A stretch of DNA of 64,000 nt from Polynucleobacter bastaniensis. GTDB lineage: Bacteria; Pseudomonadota; Gammaproteobacteria; Burkholderiales; Burkholderiaceae. The notes beneath the pieces are model-generated. The model saw nothing but the letters and a program-made list of their open reading frames with translations. It made no database searches and was not told where the DNA came from. The position numbers were made by a program, and so were the translations under genes. This document shows positions 17,184 to 27,378 of this stretch, piece by piece (the first letter of the stretch is position 1; every line of letters starts with the position of its first letter). The DNA lies in NCBI RefSeq assembly GCF_018882205.1, contig NZ_JACVOU010000003.1, positions 62,001 through 126,000 of the forward strand. Direction: 5' to 3'.

Positions 17184-18328
17184 TGAATTCGATGCAACTC
17201 TTGCGCCAATACTGTGCAACTCTATTAATGCTTTCTTTAGTCAGCATTGTTTTGCTTGGCTGTAAATCTGTAACAACGAATGACACTGTTGACTACAAAT
17301 CTGCTGGTGCTGTGCGTGGGCCTAATTTGTCTTATCCGCCAGACCTGATTACCGCTCAAGCGGATCGTCGTTATATCGTTCAGGATGGTGCTGCCACCAT
17401 GTCTGAGTACAACGCTGCGGTAAAAAAATCGGTACAGACTCGCAAGAACGTGATGACCGGCATTCCGGGTATGCGTATTGCTCGTGATGGTGAGCGTCGT
17501 TGGCTGGTTGTAGAAAAGCCAGCTCCAGAGCTCTATCCACAAATTAAAGATTTCTGGCAAGAGAATGGTTTCCTGCTGGTAATCGACTCACCCTCTACCG
17601 GCATTATGGAAACTGATTGGGCTGAGAACCGCGCTAAGATCGCACAAGACTTTATTCGCAATATTATTGGCGGCGCCTTAGATTCAATTTATGACACTGG
17701 TGAGCGCGATAAATACAAAACCCGTCTTGAAGTGAGTAAACCTGGAGAAACAGAAATCTACATTACTCAACGTGGTGCGATTGAAAAATGTACAACCGAT
17801 AGTACTGGTGCTTGTATATCGACTATCTGGACTGCACGTCCAAATGATCCTGAGCTCGAAGCAGTATTTTTGGCACGCTTGATGGAGCGCTTGGGTATGA
17901 CTCAAGAAATGGCAAGGGCTCAAGTTGCAGCGCCACTCGGTCCAAAGACACCTAAGGCGAAATTAGTTCAAGAGGGCGTAAATACAGCCTATATCGAGAT
18001 GGCAGCGGGCTTCGATCGCGCATGGCGTGATACCGGACTTGCCTTAGATCGTTCGAACTTTACCGTTGAAGATCGCAATCGTGCGAATGGGGTTTACTAT
18101 GTACGTTATGTAAATCCTAAAGATTTGGGTGATACCAAAGGATTTTTCACTAACTTGTTTAGTAGCAAAGACGACTCAAGCTTGAAGGCTAAGAAATACC
18201 TCGTGGTGGTCAAATCGACTGGTGATAGTTCTTCAAGTGTGTACGTTCAGAATGCAGATGGTAAGCCTGAAAATACAGCTGCTGGATTACAACTCTTAAC
18301 GCTGTTGACGGAGCAAATGCTTAGATAG
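17180..18328 (+). CDS. bamC: Outer membrane assembly lipoprotein BamC-like (NlpB/DapX)
   Basis: A 382-residue lipoprotein with a signal peptide and lipobox LLGC (Cys28). It belongs to the NlpB/DapX family, a component of the BAM complex that inserts beta-barrel proteins in the outer membrane. After the Cys there is a flexible stretch containing [18 protein letters not shown], the BamD-binding-type region, and then two helix-grip domains ([21 protein letters not shown], and [11 protein letters not shown] near the C-terminus). It overlaps dapA by 4 bases, the same pairing as dapA-nlpB in E. coli. Confidence 0.9.
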   Translation: MMNSMQLLRQYCATLLMLSLVSIVLLGCKSVTTNDTVDYKSAGAVRGPNLSYPPDLITAQADRRYIVQDGAATMSEYNAAVKKSVQTRKNVMTGIPGMRIARDGERRWLVVEKPAPELYPQIKDFWQENGFLLVIDSPSTGIMETDWAENRAKIAQDFIRNIIGGALDSIYDTGERDKYKTRLEVSKPGETEIYITQRGAIEKCTTDSTGACISTIWTARPNDPELEAVFLARLMERLGMTQEMARAQVAAPLGPKTPKAKLVQEGVNTAYIEMAAGFDRAWRDTGLALDRSNFTVEDRNRANGVYYVRYVNPKDLGDTKGFFTNLFSSKDDSSLKAKKYLVVVKSTGDSSSSVYVQNADGKPENTAAGLQLLTLLTEQMLR

Positions 18329-18360
18329 GTATTGAAGCTAAGAAAACTGAGTTAATAAAA

Positions 18361-18386
18361 AAGCCGCTTCTCAGCGGCTTTTTTTC
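18361..18386. terminator. Rho-independent terminator after bamC
   Basis: AAGCCGCT and AGCGGCTT (18361-18380) form an 8-bp stem with a 4-base loop, flanked by A-rich sequence before and a run of T after. The convergent minus-strand lipoprotein gene ends at 18400, so it probably works in both directions. Confidence 0.9.
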
Positions 18387-18399
18387 TTCAACGAGAAGA

Positions 18400-18594
18400 T
18401 TACTTCTTAGCGTCAGCAGCAGGTGCAGCAGGTGCAGCAGGTGCAGCAGGTGCAGCTGGAGCAGCAGGAGCGTCAGCAGCTGGAGCAGCAGCAGGAGCAG
18501 CAGGAGCAGCTTCAACAGGTTTTGCTTCTTCTTTTTTACCGCAAGCGGCTAAAGCGATTGCCAACATTGCTACGAGTGCTAGTGACTTCTTCAT
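18400..18594 (-). CDS. Small Pro/Ala-rich lipoprotein
   Basis: A 64-residue predicted lipoprotein: a Lys-Lys-Ser start, a hydrophobic signal peptide, and lipobox LAAC with Cys18. The mature part is GKKEEAKPVE followed by nearly pure Ala/Pro repeats (APAAPAAP pattern) ending DAKK. It resembles short unstructured cell-envelope tethers; no enzymatic function is expected. The repeat is encoded by a 9-bp tandem repeat, so its length may vary between strains. It is a single gene, convergent with bamC. The function is unknown. Confidence 0.75.
   Translation of the reverse strand: MKKSLALVAMLAIALAACGKKEEAKPVEAAPAAPAAAPAADAPAAPAAPAAPAAPAAPAADAKK
18422..18457. repeat. 9-bp tandem repeat within lipoprotein gene
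   Basis: Four copies of GGTGCAGCA (the last ending T instead of A), followed by degenerate GGAGCAGCA-like units to about 18510. On the minus strand they encode Ala-Pro-Ala type repeats. Units are multiples of three, so slippage would change protein length without a frameshift. Confidence 0.85.
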
Positions 18595-18623
18595 TTGTAA
18601 TTTCCTCTTAAAAAATTATCATT

Positions 18624-18637
18624 AATAACCGGTTATT
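18624..18637. promoter_or_regulatory. Palindrome upstream of the lipoprotein gene
   Basis: AATAACCGGTTATT is a perfect 14-bp palindrome, 30-43 bases before the lipoprotein start on the minus strand, in a position suited to an operator overlapping its promoter. No regulator can be assigned. Confidence 0.35.
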
Positions 18638-18709
18638 GATATTTGGTAAGCGCAGGGTTAGACCCTAGGTACTTTCCAGCATTCATTATAGCCATCTACT
18701 AATTGAGCG

Positions 18710-19936
18710 TTAAAAAAGCAGCCATCCAGCTTCAAAAGCCTCAAAAAGGCTGTTGTTTACTCCAATTTTTCCTAATGAGCCCGTGAACTGTTTGTTACTT
18801 GCGAGCGAGCGCCAGGCCGCCTTTACAGGGGCGGTTTGACCGCCGGTCATTTCTTCGCCGTTGCAGTAAATTCTTGTGCCCAAGGCGAGAAGTCTTGTGT
18901 TGGGGTGTGCTTGTAAAGCTTGCTTTGTAAGTTGGCGTCTAAATTGCTCAGGCGAGAGATTATTGGCGCTTCCATCAAAGTAGGCCTGGGGTTTTGGTTC
19001 GCTGAGATAGGCAGCTATGCCAGGAAGGAATGTTTCTACGCGATCTAGTTGTAAGCCTTTTAACTTTTGCGCTACTTGCGTAATGATTTCTGCTGGAAGT
19101 TGCTCCGCACAATGGGTTGCTCCTTGTTTCGGATCCGCAAAGTGCTGATTGAGTTCAGGAATATCTTCTAGTGACTCAGCTAAACGCCACAAGCCTTCTT
19201 GTAAGATTTCTTTATAGCTTTGCGATCTAAATCCAACTGACCAAGTTTGACAGCCTGCATCCAAAGCAATCCCATCATGAGCAATATGGGGTGGCAGGTA
19301 AAGCATATCGCCTGGCTCCAGATCCCACTCCTGCTCGACTCTAAAGTCCTGCAGAATTTTCATAGGTAGATTTGGATTTAAGGTTAAATCCTTTTGCTCA
19401 GAAATACGCCAGCGTCTACGCCCTGACATCTGAATTAAAAAGACATCATAAGAATCAAAGTGGGGGCCTACGCCGCCACCAGGACCAGCAATGCTGATCA
19501 TCAAATCATCTAAGCGCGCATCCGGAATAAAGCGAAACCAAGACAATATTTTTGCAGCTGCAGGATGTTTAGCCTCCATACCTTGAAGCAGGAGCGTCCA
19601 ATTCGGCTTCTCGATGGCAGGGATGGATTTCTTCTTGAATGGACCATTTGTAAAAGTCCAAGGCTTTGCCTTAATTAATCTAGACTCCACGGCATCGTCG
19701 GCCGCTATTTTGAATAACTCTTCAGGCGATATCGCGCTACCCAAGGGCTCATCTATTTGTTTGGCAAGCTCAAAGGCGGGGATGGCGCCTCGCACTAGCA
19801 GCAGCTTTTTTTGCCAATAGGTTTTCATGAACTGCTGAGGGCTATTGCCCCCTAGAAGAGCCCAGGGGCGATCTAGTGGGAGGTTTTGGGGTGCCTGTGG
19901 TGGATCGTAGGCTTTGCTCAAGTAAAATGCTGTCAT
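18710..19936 (-). CDS. JmjC/cupin 2-oxoglutarate oxygenase (RoxA-like)
   Basis: A 408-residue Fe(II)/2-oxoglutarate-dependent oxygenase of the JmjC/cupin-4 family, related to E. coli YcfD/RoxA, which hydroxylates an arginine of ribosomal protein L16. The metal site HxD is in GPHFDSYDVFLIQ (about His159/Asp161) and a distal His lies in LYLPPHIAHDG. The N-terminal part (FMKTYWQKKLLLVRGAIP) matches the family, and a winged-helix-like C-terminal domain follows. The ATG at 19936 is preferred over an upstream ATG at 19963, which would overlap the divergent slyD leader. The substrate is inferred from the family only. Confidence 0.85.
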   Translation of the reverse strand: MTAFYLSKAYDPPQAPQNLPLDRPWALLGGNSPQQFMKTYWQKKLLLVRGAIPAFELAKQIDEPLGSAISPEELFKIAADDAVESRLIKAKPWTFTNGPFKKKSIPAIEKPNWTLLLQGMEAKHPAAAKILSWFRFIPDARLDDLMISIAGPGGGVGPHFDSYDVFLIQMSGRRRWRISEQKDLTLNPNLPMKILQDFRVEQEWDLEPGDMLYLPPHIAHDGIALDAGCQTWSVGFRSQSYKEILQEGLWRLAESLEDIPELNQHFADPKQGATHCAEQLPAEIITQVAQKLKGLQLDRVETFLPGIAAYLSEPKPQAYFDGSANNLSPEQFRRQLTKQALQAHPNTRLLALGTRIYCNGEEMTGGQTAPVKAAWRSLASNKQFTGSLGKIGVNNSLFEAFEAGWLLF

Positions 19937-19980
19937 ATCAGTCAGAAGCTGTTTAAAACACAATGTTGAATGAATTACGC

Positions 19981-20568
19981 ATGAAGATCGAAAAAAATAC
20001 CGTTGTATCCCTGCGCTACAAATTAACTGACGCGCAAAATAATATTATCGAGGAACCAGACTCTCCGATGGTATACCTGCATGGTGGATATGAGGGCACT
20101 TTTCCTAAAATCGAAACTTTATTAGACGGTCAGGATGTGGGCTATGAGGCCAGCATCCAGCTTGAACCGAGCGAAGCCTTTGGAGAGTATGACCCCGAGT
20201 TACTGAAGATTGAGCCACGCGCACGCTTTCCTGAGCCTTTGGAAGTCGGTATGCAGTTTGAGGGTGTTCCTGACGAAGAAGGGGAAGACTCTGATGATGA
20301 AGATGAAGACCCCTTGATCTACACCGTTACTGACGTGGCTGATAGCCAAGTCGTTTTAGATGGGAATCATCCACTAGCTGGTATGGCTTTGCGCTTCTGG
20401 GTTCAAGTGGAAGATATCCGAACCGCTACAGATGAAGAGATTGAAAATCAACAGCCTGAGGGCGGTGAAGCATTTATATTTGGAATGCCCGATGATTCAG
20501 ATGACGGCGAGGATGACTCTGCTGGCCCAATCTCTCACCCTGGTAGCTCATCACCAACTCTGCACTAA
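19981..20568 (+). CDS. slyD: FKBP-type peptidyl-prolyl isomerase SlyD
   Basis: A cytoplasmic prolyl isomerase and chaperone, 195 residues from the ATG at 19981 (an ATG at 19963 would add six). FKBP-fold features are VVSLRYKLTDAQ, the catalytic-loop segment YLHGGY, the insert-in-flap domain from about 70 to 140, and GNHPLAGMALRFWVQVEDI. Unlike E. coli SlyD it has no His-rich metal-binding tail; the C-terminus is acidic and Ser-rich, and a second acidic stretch (DEEGEDSDDEDED) lies in the flap insert. It is divergent from the JmjC gene. Confidence 0.88.
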   Translation: MKIEKNTVVSLRYKLTDAQNNIIEEPDSPMVYLHGGYEGTFPKIETLLDGQDVGYEASIQLEPSEAFGEYDPELLKIEPRARFPEPLEVGMQFEGVPDEEGEDSDDEDEDPLIYTVTDVADSQVVLDGNHPLAGMALRFWVQVEDIRTATDEEIENQQPEGGEAFIFGMPDDSDDGEDDSAGPISHPGSSSPTLH

Positions 20569-20576
20569 AACTAGGA

Positions 20577-21344
20577 CTACTCTTTAAGCCACTCTTTTAA
20601 AACATCGAGGTCACGCTTGGTGTCGCTAGCTTCATCGGTGTGTGATGATGGCGTGTTACTCAATTTTGCTAGCGCTTTTTCAAGTGCAACGATCTTAGCC
20701 TCTTGTTCTAGAGTGGCATCAATTAAACCTTTTAGTGCCATCGAAACTGGATCATCTACGTTGGGTGTGACGCCATAGGCTGAGAAATATTCTTTAGCCT
20801 TGCTATCTGGAGAGCTAGCCTGTGGCAAATCGGGATGCAAGATACGCGCAGGAATTCCGACAGCAGTTGCGCCCGCTGGGATTTCTTTTAGAACTACGGC
20901 GTTAGATCCAACACGAGCGCCATCACCTACAGTGAAGCCGCCAAGAACTTTAGCTCCCGCACTAATGACTACGCCTTTACCTAAGGTGGGGTGACGCTTT
21001 ACACCTTTATAGAGGGATGTTCCACCCAAGGTAACACCTTGATAGATAGTGCAGTCATCACCAATTTCAGTAGTCTCTCCAATTACAATTCCAAGACCAT
21101 GATCTAAAAATACTCTGCGACCAATCTTGGCTCCAGGATGAATTTCAATGCCAGTAATGAAGCGAGCCAGCATCGATAGCAGGCGCGCAATCCACTTCAA
21201 ACCCAAGTTCCATAAACAATGTGATGCCCGGTGTATCCAAACAGCATGTAAGCCTGGGTAGCAGGTAATGACCTCTAGGCGATTTCTTGCGGCAGGGTCA
21301 CGAACAATGATGGAGTCGACTTGGTCGAAGAGCGAATTAAGCAT
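20577..21344 (-). CDS. cysE: Serine O-acetyltransferase
   Basis: Acetylates L-serine with acetyl-CoA, the first step of cysteine synthesis. It has 255 residues. The N-terminal helical part ([22 protein letters not shown], in two pieces) precedes left-handed beta-helix hexapeptide repeats: [39 protein letters not shown], ending GVPARIL. The catalytic Asp/His-containing DHG motif is intact. The C-terminal 70 residues are a charged helical tail. trmJ lies upstream, 30 bases away, on the same strand. Confidence 0.94.
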   Translation of the reverse strand: MLNSLFDQVDSIIVRDPAARNRLEVITCYPGLHAVWIHRASHCLWNLGLKWIARLLSMLARFITGIEIHPGAKIGRRVFLDHGLGIVIGETTEIGDDCTIYQGVTLGGTSLYKGVKRHPTLGKGVVISAGAKVLGGFTVGDGARVGSNAVVLKEIPAGATAVGIPARILHPDLPQASSPDSKAKEYFSAYGVTPNVDDPVSMALKGLIDATLEQEAKIVALEKALAKLSNTPSSHTDEASDTKRDLDVLKEWLKE

Positions 21345-21374
21345 ATAAATTGATTTTAACGGGTAAAGCCCAAT

Positions 21375-22124
21375 CTATTTTTTCAGGAGCATCTGTTTAG
21401 CAATGCCCCGGAGCAGGTCGATTTCTTCCTTATGGAGACGTGTTCTGGCAAATAGCGCTTGTAAGCGGGGCATGAGCTTCTTGGGGTTGGCGGGATCAAG
21501 GTAGCCGATGGCCTCCAGTCCCTCGCGCCAGTGCTCCAGCATGGCAGCTACAGCTGCAGGATCCGCAAAATCTACCGGCTCAGTATTAGGGTCTAAGACC
21601 TCAAGCCCCAAATCCTCCGCTAGGGATTCTCTGAGGGTGAAGGCACAAACCATGATGGCTTGGGCCAGATTTAGGGAGGGGTAGAGTGGGTTAGCATCAA
21701 GCCATACACGATGGGTGCACAGGGAGAGGTGGTCGTTATCCAGCCCTGTACGCTCTGGCCCAAAGAGTAGGGCGACTTTCTGATTACCTGTGATAGCTGC
21801 CTCTACTAATGGTCGAGCATCTTGCCAATTTAATGCTGGTGGTCCGAATTCACGATCACGACTCGTGAGTCCCAAGACAAGTGTGCAGTCTTGAACGGCT
21901 GATTCCAAAGACGAGGTCTCTTCACTAAATTCCAAGACATCGACTGCACCACTGGCTAGAGCAACAGCCTCAGGCGTCTGGGCAACCCCCGCAATTTTCG
22001 GTGCAATCAGGCGCAGATCACTAAACCCCATGGTTTTTAGTGCACGGGCTGCCGATCCCACGTTGCCTGGGTGGCTGGTTTCAACTAAAACCCAGCGGAG
22101 TAACTTTGCTTGTGAGGCATTCAT
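21375..22124 (-). CDS. trmJ: tRNA (cytidine/uridine-2'-O)-methyltransferase TrmJ
   Basis: A SPOUT-superfamily RNA methyltransferase, 249 residues, expected to methylate the 2'-O of nucleotide 32 in tRNA anticodon loops. Typical motifs: LVETSHPGNVGSAARALKTMG near the N-terminus (motif 1), ALLFGPERTGLDNDHL (motif 2) and YPSLNLAQAIMVCAFTLRE (motif 3, the knot). The C-terminal extension of about 80 residues matches TrmJ rather than TrmL. Start ATG 22124 is separated from cysE by 30 bases, suggesting a trmJ-cysE transcript. Confidence 0.9.
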   Translation of the reverse strand: MNASQAKLLRWVLVETSHPGNVGSAARALKTMGFSDLRLIAPKIAGVAQTPEAVALASGAVDVLEFSEETSSLESAVQDCTLVLGLTSRDREFGPPALNWQDARPLVEAAITGNQKVALLFGPERTGLDNDHLSLCTHRVWLDANPLYPSLNLAQAIMVCAFTLRESLAEDLGLEVLDPNTEPVDFADPAAVAAMLEHWREGLEAIGYLDPANPKKLMPRLQALFARTRLHKEEIDLLRGIAKQMLLKK

Positions 22125-22254
22125 ATCAACAGGAGTTCTCTAGTGGCTTGGTAGTTCAATGTAGCAATCGTTTAGAATCATGGCGTTAGCTCCTTATTGT
22201 CCCGCAGTTTGCAATCTGGTGAGCTTGTTCTTATTTAATTTGTCCATCAATACT

Positions 22255-23043
22255 ATGCATCCCATGTTAAATGTGGCCGTTAAGGCTGCCCGTCGTGCCG
22301 GAACCGTGATTAATAGAGCCTCTCTCAATTTAGAGCGACTTCAGGTTGACCGCAAACAACATAATGATTTCGTAACCGAGGTGGACAGACAGGCTGAAGC
22401 AGCTATTATTGAAACGCTCAGCGAAGCCTATCCTTCGCATGGATTTTTAGCTGAAGAAACTGGTGCCCAAAACACTGACGCTGAAAACGTTTGGATCATT
22501 GATCCACTCGATGGCACAACCAACTTTATTCATGGCTTCCCGCAATATGCAGTTTCCATTGCACTATCTGTAAATGGGGTAACCCAACAAGCAGTGGTGT
22601 ATGACCCAACGCGTGATGAGTTATTCACCGCTACTCGTGGTGCTGGTGCTTATTTAGATCGTCGGCGCTTACGTGTTGCCACGCAAGATCGTTTAGCTAA
22701 TTCCCTGTTGGGCACTGGTTTTCCTTATCGCGAAGATCAGGACTTAGAGAAGTATTTAAAAATCTTTGCAGATATGTCGCGCCAGTGTGCTGGTCTACGT
22801 CGTCCTGGTGCAGCATCTCTTGATTTAGCCTATGTTGCTGCTGGTCGTTACGATGGATTTTTTGAGAGTGATCTCAAGCCATGGGATATGGCCGCAGGTG
22901 CTTTATTGATTACTGAGTCTGGTGGACTTGTCGGTAACTACCGCGGTGAAGAGGGCTTCCTGCAAAGTGGTGAAGTCATGTGCGCAAACCCCCGAATTTT
23001 TGCTCAGATGGTGCAGTGCTTATCCAAATATTCCATCTGTTAA
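22255..23043 (+). CDS. suhB: Inositol-1-monophosphatase family protein (SuhB)
   Basis: A metal-dependent phosphatase of the inositol monophosphatase family; SuhB also takes part in rRNA antitermination in E. coli. It has 262 residues from the ATG at 22255. Motifs: the glutamate in [18 protein letters not shown] at residues 83-91, and the C-terminal metal ligand in [11 protein letters not shown]. The frame is open upstream to 22180, but that extension is hydrophobic and not part of the family. It is divergent from trmJ. Confidence 0.92.
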   Translation: MHPMLNVAVKAARRAGTVINRASLNLERLQVDRKQHNDFVTEVDRQAEAAIIETLSEAYPSHGFLAEETGAQNTDAENVWIIDPLDGTTNFIHGFPQYAVSIALSVNGVTQQAVVYDPTRDELFTATRGAGAYLDRRRLRVATQDRLANSLLGTGFPYREDQDLEKYLKIFADMSRQCAGLRRPGAASLDLAYVAAGRYDGFFESDLKPWDMAAGALLITESGGLVGNYRGEEGFLQSGEVMCANPRIFAQMVQCLSKYSIC

Positions 23044-23056
23044 TTGGGCGGTAGCA

Positions 23057-23845
23057 TTAGGTTTTGATCAGGTCGGCGTAACGGACGCCATCTTGATTAA
23101 TGAGTAGGGCGCTTGCGCGTGGCCGCCCACTCTCGGGATGATCTAAATCCCAGTCTGATAGAACCCAGCGTTGCCATTCTTGATCTTGTAGATGCTCTTG
23201 ATGGTGTTTTGGTCGATGGGTATGACCATGTATCAATTGATTCCCAGCTTGATCTTTAAGAACTGCTGCGCAGGCAGCTAAGGTGACATCCGTTTTTGCT
23301 TGTGCACCCTCAAATGAGGATTGTATTGACCGCTGATATTGCACGCCACTATTGCTGCGCAGGTAATTAGCAATCGAGCGGCGCCAGTTCAATGGCATTC
23401 TTAAGAATAGTTTTTGGATCCAGGGTTTACGAACCCAGCTACGGAAAACTTGGTAGCCAATATCTGCTGTGCAAAGGGAGTCGCCGTGACAGAGAATATA
23501 TTCAGAGCCTGCAATATTCATCTTGCTAGGATCAGGCAAGAGGGTCATACCCGTTTTACTTAAAAAATACTTGCCAACTAAGAAGTCCCGATTACCATGA
23601 AGGTAATAGATTTTTACTTTGGTGGACAGTGTTGCAAGCGTTTTTTTTATCTCTTGGTGAAAAGGCGAATGTAGAGCAGCATCATCCCCAACCCAATACT
23701 CAAATAGATCACCCAAGATCAATACAACTTCTACCTTGGGAGCATCTTTTTCACAAAAATCAAAGAAGCGTTGCGCAGTCAAGGGCATTGACGGCGTGAG
23801 GTGCAAATCAGAAATGAGCAGCGCGCTCGCGTATTGCGGAATCAT
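23057..23845 (-). CDS. lpxH: UDP-2,3-diacylglucosamine pyrophosphatase
   Basis: Hydrolyses UDP-2,3-diacylglucosamine to lipid X in lipid A synthesis, at the inner face of the inner membrane. It has 262 residues with all calcineurin-like metallophosphoesterase motifs: [37 protein letters not shown] and [11 protein letters not shown]. It overlaps ppiB by 4 bases (translational coupling) and is convergent with suhB. Confidence 0.93.
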   Translation of the reverse strand: MIPQYASALLISDLHLTPSMPLTAQRFFDFCEKDAPKVEVVLILGDLFEYWVGDDAALHSPFHQEIKKTLATLSTKVKIYYLHGNRDFLVGKYFLSKTGMTLLPDPSKMNIAGSEYILCHGDSLCTADIGYQVFRSWVRKPWIQKLFLRMPLNWRRSIANYLRSNSGVQYQRSIQSSFEGAQAKTDVTLAACAAVLKDQAGNQLIHGHTHRPKHHQEHLQDQEWQRWVLSDWDLDHPESGRPRASALLINQDGVRYADLIKT

Positions 23846-24345
23846 TCCTCTAGAACGCTTGCCTTTTCAATGAGGATGTCTTCTGCAGGAACATCTTGAT
23901 GAAAGCCGGTATTACCTGTTTTGACTTTCCGAATGGCATCAACTACATCAAGACCATCTGTGACTTTGCCAAATACAGCGTAACCCCAACCTTGAGCATT
24001 AGGAGCGGTGTGGTTTAGGAAGTCATTGTCGTTGACGTTAATAAAAAATTGCGCTGTCGCAGAGTGCGGATCGCTAGTGCGGGCCATAGCCACTGTGCCA
24101 CGATCGTTCTTGAGACCGTTGTCTGCTTCATTCTCAATTTGAGCGCCAGATTTTTTTTCTTTCAGGCCAGTGGTCATGCCGCCACCTTGAACCATAAAGT
24201 TATCAATCACGCGATGAAAAATCGTATCATCGTAGTGACCACTTTTAACGTACTGTAAAAAATTAGCAACGGTCTTTGGTGCCTTAGCAGCATCTAGAGT
24301 GAGGGTGATATCGCCCTTATTTGTTTTGAGTAGAACTTTAGCCAT
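23842..24345 (-). CDS. ppiB: Cyclophilin-type peptidyl-prolyl isomerase
   Basis: A 167-residue cyclophilin without a signal peptide, so cytoplasmic (PpiB type). Conserved pieces: [21 protein letters not shown] at the start, [13 protein letters not shown] (catalytic Arg in FHR), [21 protein letters not shown] and [14 protein letters not shown]. It is directly upstream of lpxH with a 4-base overlap and downstream of a TPR lipoprotein gene, on the same strand. Confidence 0.94.
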   Translation of the reverse strand: MAKVLLKTNKGDITLTLDAAKAPKTVANFLQYVKSGHYDDTIFHRVIDNFMVQGGGMTTGLKEKKSGAQIENEADNGLKNDRGTVAMARTSDPHSATAQFFINVNDNDFLNHTAPNAQGWGYAVFGKVTDGLDVVDAIRKVKTGNTGFHQDVPAEDILIEKASVLEE

Positions 24346-24392
24346 GCTGAATTCACTTTCTATGGGTTAGTGGATAAAAATACTAGAAAATA

Positions 24393-25187
24393 TTATTTTG
24401 AGACAGGTGCCATTGGCGCGGTCACCTTTTTAGGTGGTTTCAGTATCTCCATCAATGCTTTTGCGCGATTGGTATATTGACGCTGATTTAAGGCTGCATC
24501 CTTCGCGGCATTGTCATAGGCCTGGGCAGCAAGACGAATATAGACCTCGCCTAAGTTGGCAGAGGCCACCGTATAGCTCGGGCGTAATTTCAGGGCAAGC
24601 TCTAAATAATCTCTTGCCTCAATCCAATTGCCTTGATTTGCTGCTAGTGCGGCTAAGTTGTTGTATGGCTCTGGCAGCTCCGGAAATTGCTGGGTAATTT
24701 CAACCAAGGTCTTTTTGGCTTCTGCCCACTGGCGCATTTCAATCTGCATACGCGCTTTGACGTAACGTAATTGAACATTGCCTGGTGTTTTCTTGAGTTG
24801 CTTATTAATGCTATCGATAGCTTCAGGATATTTCTTGGCTTTGACCAACTTTTCAATATCGGATGGAACCCCATTTTTAGTTACCGGATCAGGCTCAATA
24901 ATTAAAAAGGATAAAAATGGAACTGCGACAGAATCTGACAGTTCAGCATTAAATTGATCGTAGCTAGCGTCATTACCAGATAGTCTTGGGGGGTCATTCG
25001 GGCCATAGGATCCTAGATAGGGCGCTTGAGTGCCTTGAGCACCAGCGGAGGAGCTGTTAAGGGCTTTAATTTCAGCCTCTGCTAACTGTTGCCCAGGGGT
25101 GCTGCAGCCCACAAGGAGTAAAACAGTAAAAATGGCGCACAAGCCACCCAGTTGGGCTGGACGTAGTGAAAAATGGTTAGTTGACAT
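24393..25187 (-). CDS. TPR-repeat lipoprotein
   Basis: A 264-residue predicted lipoprotein from the ATG at 25187 (an upstream ATG at 25214 would add nine residues). The signal peptide ends with lipobox LVGC. After an unstructured region, at least three tetratricopeptide repeats are visible from about residue 110 to 230: [40 protein letters not shown] and [19 protein letters not shown]. Such proteins scaffold envelope complexes; the partner is unknown. It is divergent from cysS, and ppiB-lpxH lie downstream on the same strand. Confidence 0.75.
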   Translation of the reverse strand: MSTNHFSLRPAQLGGLCAIFTVLLLVGCSTPGQQLAEAEIKALNSSSAGAQGTQAPYLGSYGPNDPPRLSGNDASYDQFNAELSDSVAVPFLSFLIIEPDPVTKNGVPSDIEKLVKAKKYPEAIDSINKQLKKTPGNVQLRYVKARMQIEMRQWAEAKKTLVEITQQFPELPEPYNNLAALAANQGNWIEARDYLELALKLRPSYTVASANLGEVYIRLAAQAYDNAAKDAALNQRQYTNRAKALMEILKPPKKVTAPMAPVSK

Positions 25188-25274
25188 AGGGTTTGGGATG
25201 AAAAACGGGCTCATTCGATATACTCAGCGCTCAGTCTAACAAATTGGCGCTACTTGCCCACCTTTATAGCCCCT

Positions 25275-26696
25275 ATGCTGCAAATCTATAACACTCTCAG
25301 TCGTTCCAAGCAGGCCTTTAAACCCATTGAGCCGGGCAAGGTGAAGATGTATGTCTGTGGAATGACCGTTTATGATTTTTGCCATATTGGTCATGCCCGA
25401 GTGATGATTGTCTTTGACATGGTGGTGCGCTGGCTGCGTGCGTGTGGCTATGAGGTTGTTTACGTCCGCAACATCACGGATATTGATGACAAGATCATCA
25501 ATCGTGCGATTGAGAATGGTGAGCCTATTTCCGCTTTGACACAGCGTTTTATTGACGCGATGCATGCCGACTCAAATGAATTGGGCTTAATGCTTCCCGA
25601 TCATGAGCCTCGTGCAACCGATTACATCGGGCAAATGCGGGGCATCATCGGTCGATTGATTGAAAAAGAACTAGCCTATCAAGGTGAGGATGGCGATGTG
25701 AACTTTGCCGTTCGCTTGTTTCCAGAATACGGTCGCCTTTCTGGAAAATCTCTAGATGAATTAAATGCTGGTGAGCGTGTTGCTGTTGGCGGTGGTAAAC
25801 GAGATCCATTGGACTTTGTTCTATGGAAGAGCGCTAAACCAGAAGAGCCTGCTGATACGCGTTGGAAATCCCCTTGGGGTGAAGGTCGCCCTGGATGGCA
25901 TATTGAGTGTTCTGCCATGTCATGCGATTTACTAGGCGAACATTTTGATATTCATGGTGGCGGTGCAGACTTACAGTTTCCGCATCATGAGAATGAGATT
26001 GCTCAGAGCGAGGGGGCTCTCTACGGCCAAGATCACCAGGCTAGCGATGCGCCTTTTGTGAATTACTGGATGCATAACGGGCATATCCGGGTCAATGAAG
26101 AGAAGATGTCCAAGTCATTGGGTAATTTTTTCTTAATCCGTGATGTTCTTAAGAGCTTCGATCCCGAGGTCCTGCGTTTCTTTATGCTACGCGCCCACTA
26201 TCGCAGCCCAATTAACTATAGTGATGCACAGCTCGAAGAGGCTCGTGCTGGACTGGTTCGCCTTTACACGGCTTTAGCTTCGGTTGTATTGAGTGATAAA
26301 CCTGTAGATCCCCTTTCACCATGGGCTCAGCGCTTTACTGATGCGATGAATGATGACTTCAATACACCTGAGGCAATCGCAGCCCTGTTTGATTTAGCTA
26401 GCGAAGTGAACCGTGCGCAGGGCGAAGAAAAAGCACAGTTAGCCAATACGCTCAAGGGGTTGGCTAAAGTCCTCAACTTCTTGCAACGTGACCCGATCGT
26501 GTTTTTGCAAGAAGGATCCCGAGGTGGCGATACAAACTTATCTGCTGCTGCTATTGAAGAGCAAATTGCGGCACGAGTCGCCGCGAAGCTAGATAAAGAT
26601 TTTACTAAGGCTGATTTAATTCGTAAGACTTTATTAGATCAGGGCGTAGTATTAGAAGATAAGCCCGGTGGCATTACCGAATGGCGCAAAAGTTAA
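25275..26696 (+). CDS. cysS: Cysteine-tRNA ligase
   Basis: A class I synthetase charging tRNA-Cys. It has 473 residues from ATG 25275; an in-frame TTG at 25254 is less likely. Motifs: a zinc ligand Cys28 in [14 protein letters not shown] at 37-40, a zinc-site cluster in [31 protein letters not shown], and KMSKS at 277-281. The C-terminal DALR/anticodon-binding part is present. The downstream glycosylase gene begins 17 bases on. Confidence 0.97.
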   Translation: MLQIYNTLSRSKQAFKPIEPGKVKMYVCGMTVYDFCHIGHARVMIVFDMVVRWLRACGYEVVYVRNITDIDDKIINRAIENGEPISALTQRFIDAMHADSNELGLMLPDHEPRATDYIGQMRGIIGRLIEKELAYQGEDGDVNFAVRLFPEYGRLSGKSLDELNAGERVAVGGGKRDPLDFVLWKSAKPEEPADTRWKSPWGEGRPGWHIECSAMSCDLLGEHFDIHGGGADLQFPHHENEIAQSEGALYGQDHQASDAPFVNYWMHNGHIRVNEEKMSKSLGNFFLIRDVLKSFDPEVLRFFMLRAHYRSPINYSDAQLEEARAGLVRLYTALASVVLSDKPVDPLSPWAQRFTDAMNDDFNTPEAIAALFDLASEVNRAQGEEKAQLANTLKGLAKVLNFLQRDPIVFLQEGSRGGDTNLSAAAIEEQIAARVAAKLDKDFTKADLIRKTLLDQGVVLEDKPGGITEWRKS

Positions 26697-26712
26697 TTGA
26701 AGAATATTTATT

Positions 26713-27369
26713 TTGAGTAAAGTTGCACAGCAAGTCATCATTGAAGAAATTGCCCCCGATTATTGGGAGCAGGCTTGCATTGAGCTGATGAAGCACGATC
26801 GTATTTTAAAAAAACTGATTCCAAAATATGGCTCAGGTTTTTTGCGGACTCGTGGTGATGCATTTACTACTCTAGCAAGATCGATCGTTGGCCAGCAAAT
26901 TTCGGTTGCTGCAGCTCAGTCTGTCTGGTCCAAGGTTTTGCTAGCATCTAAAAATAAAATCAATCCTAAAAATATTCTGACCCTAAGTATTGATGATTTG
27001 CGTGCAGCAGGATTATCGGGTCGCAAGGTGGAATATATCCGTGATTTGGCTGAACACTTTGATTCTGGTCGTTTACATGCCAATCAGTGGAAGGGTATGG
27101 AGGATGAGGCCATCATCAAAGAATTGTGTGGGATTCGGGGAATTGGTCGCTGGACAGCCGAAATGTTCCTGATTTTCAACATGATTAGACCTAATATTCT
27201 TCCCTTAGACGATGCTGGACTGATTAAGGCTATTTCCATTAATTACTTCAGCGGTGAGCCTGTGAGCAGGCATGAAGCCCGTGAAGTGTCTGCAAATTGG
27301 GCCCCTTGGCGTACGGTAGCTACTTGGTATATGTGGAGAAGTATCGACCCCAAGCCAGTTGAATATTAA
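26713..27369 (+). CDS. DNA-3-methyladenine glycosylase II family protein
   Basis: A 218-residue helix-hairpin-helix DNA glycosylase of the AlkA/HhH-GPD type, which excises alkylated bases. SIVGQQISVAAAQSVWSKV is the conserved N-terminal helix. The hairpin LCGIRGIGRWTAEMFLIFNM is followed by the catalytic Asp in ILPLDDAGL (about residue 166), then a C-terminal helix with NWAPWRTVATWYMWR. It lacks the N-terminal AlkA_N domain of E. coli AlkA. The start is a TTG at 26713; no suitable ATG is near. It lies between cysS and accA. Confidence 0.86.
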   Translation: MSKVAQQVIIEEIAPDYWEQACIELMKHDRILKKLIPKYGSGFLRTRGDAFTTLARSIVGQQISVAAAQSVWSKVLLASKNKINPKNILTLSIDDLRAAGLSGRKVEYIRDLAEHFDSGRLHANQWKGMEDEAIIKELCGIRGIGRWTAEMFLIFNMIRPNILPLDDAGLIKAISINYFSGEPVSRHEAREVSANWAPWRTVATWYMWRSIDPKPVEY

Positions 27370-27378
27370 AATCAGACT

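Noticed and set aside
18423..18611. Plus-strand frame encoding Gln/Val/Leu repeats
   Set aside because: It is the antisense reading of the tandem-repeat lipoprotein gene, which has a clear signal peptide and lipobox on the minus strand.
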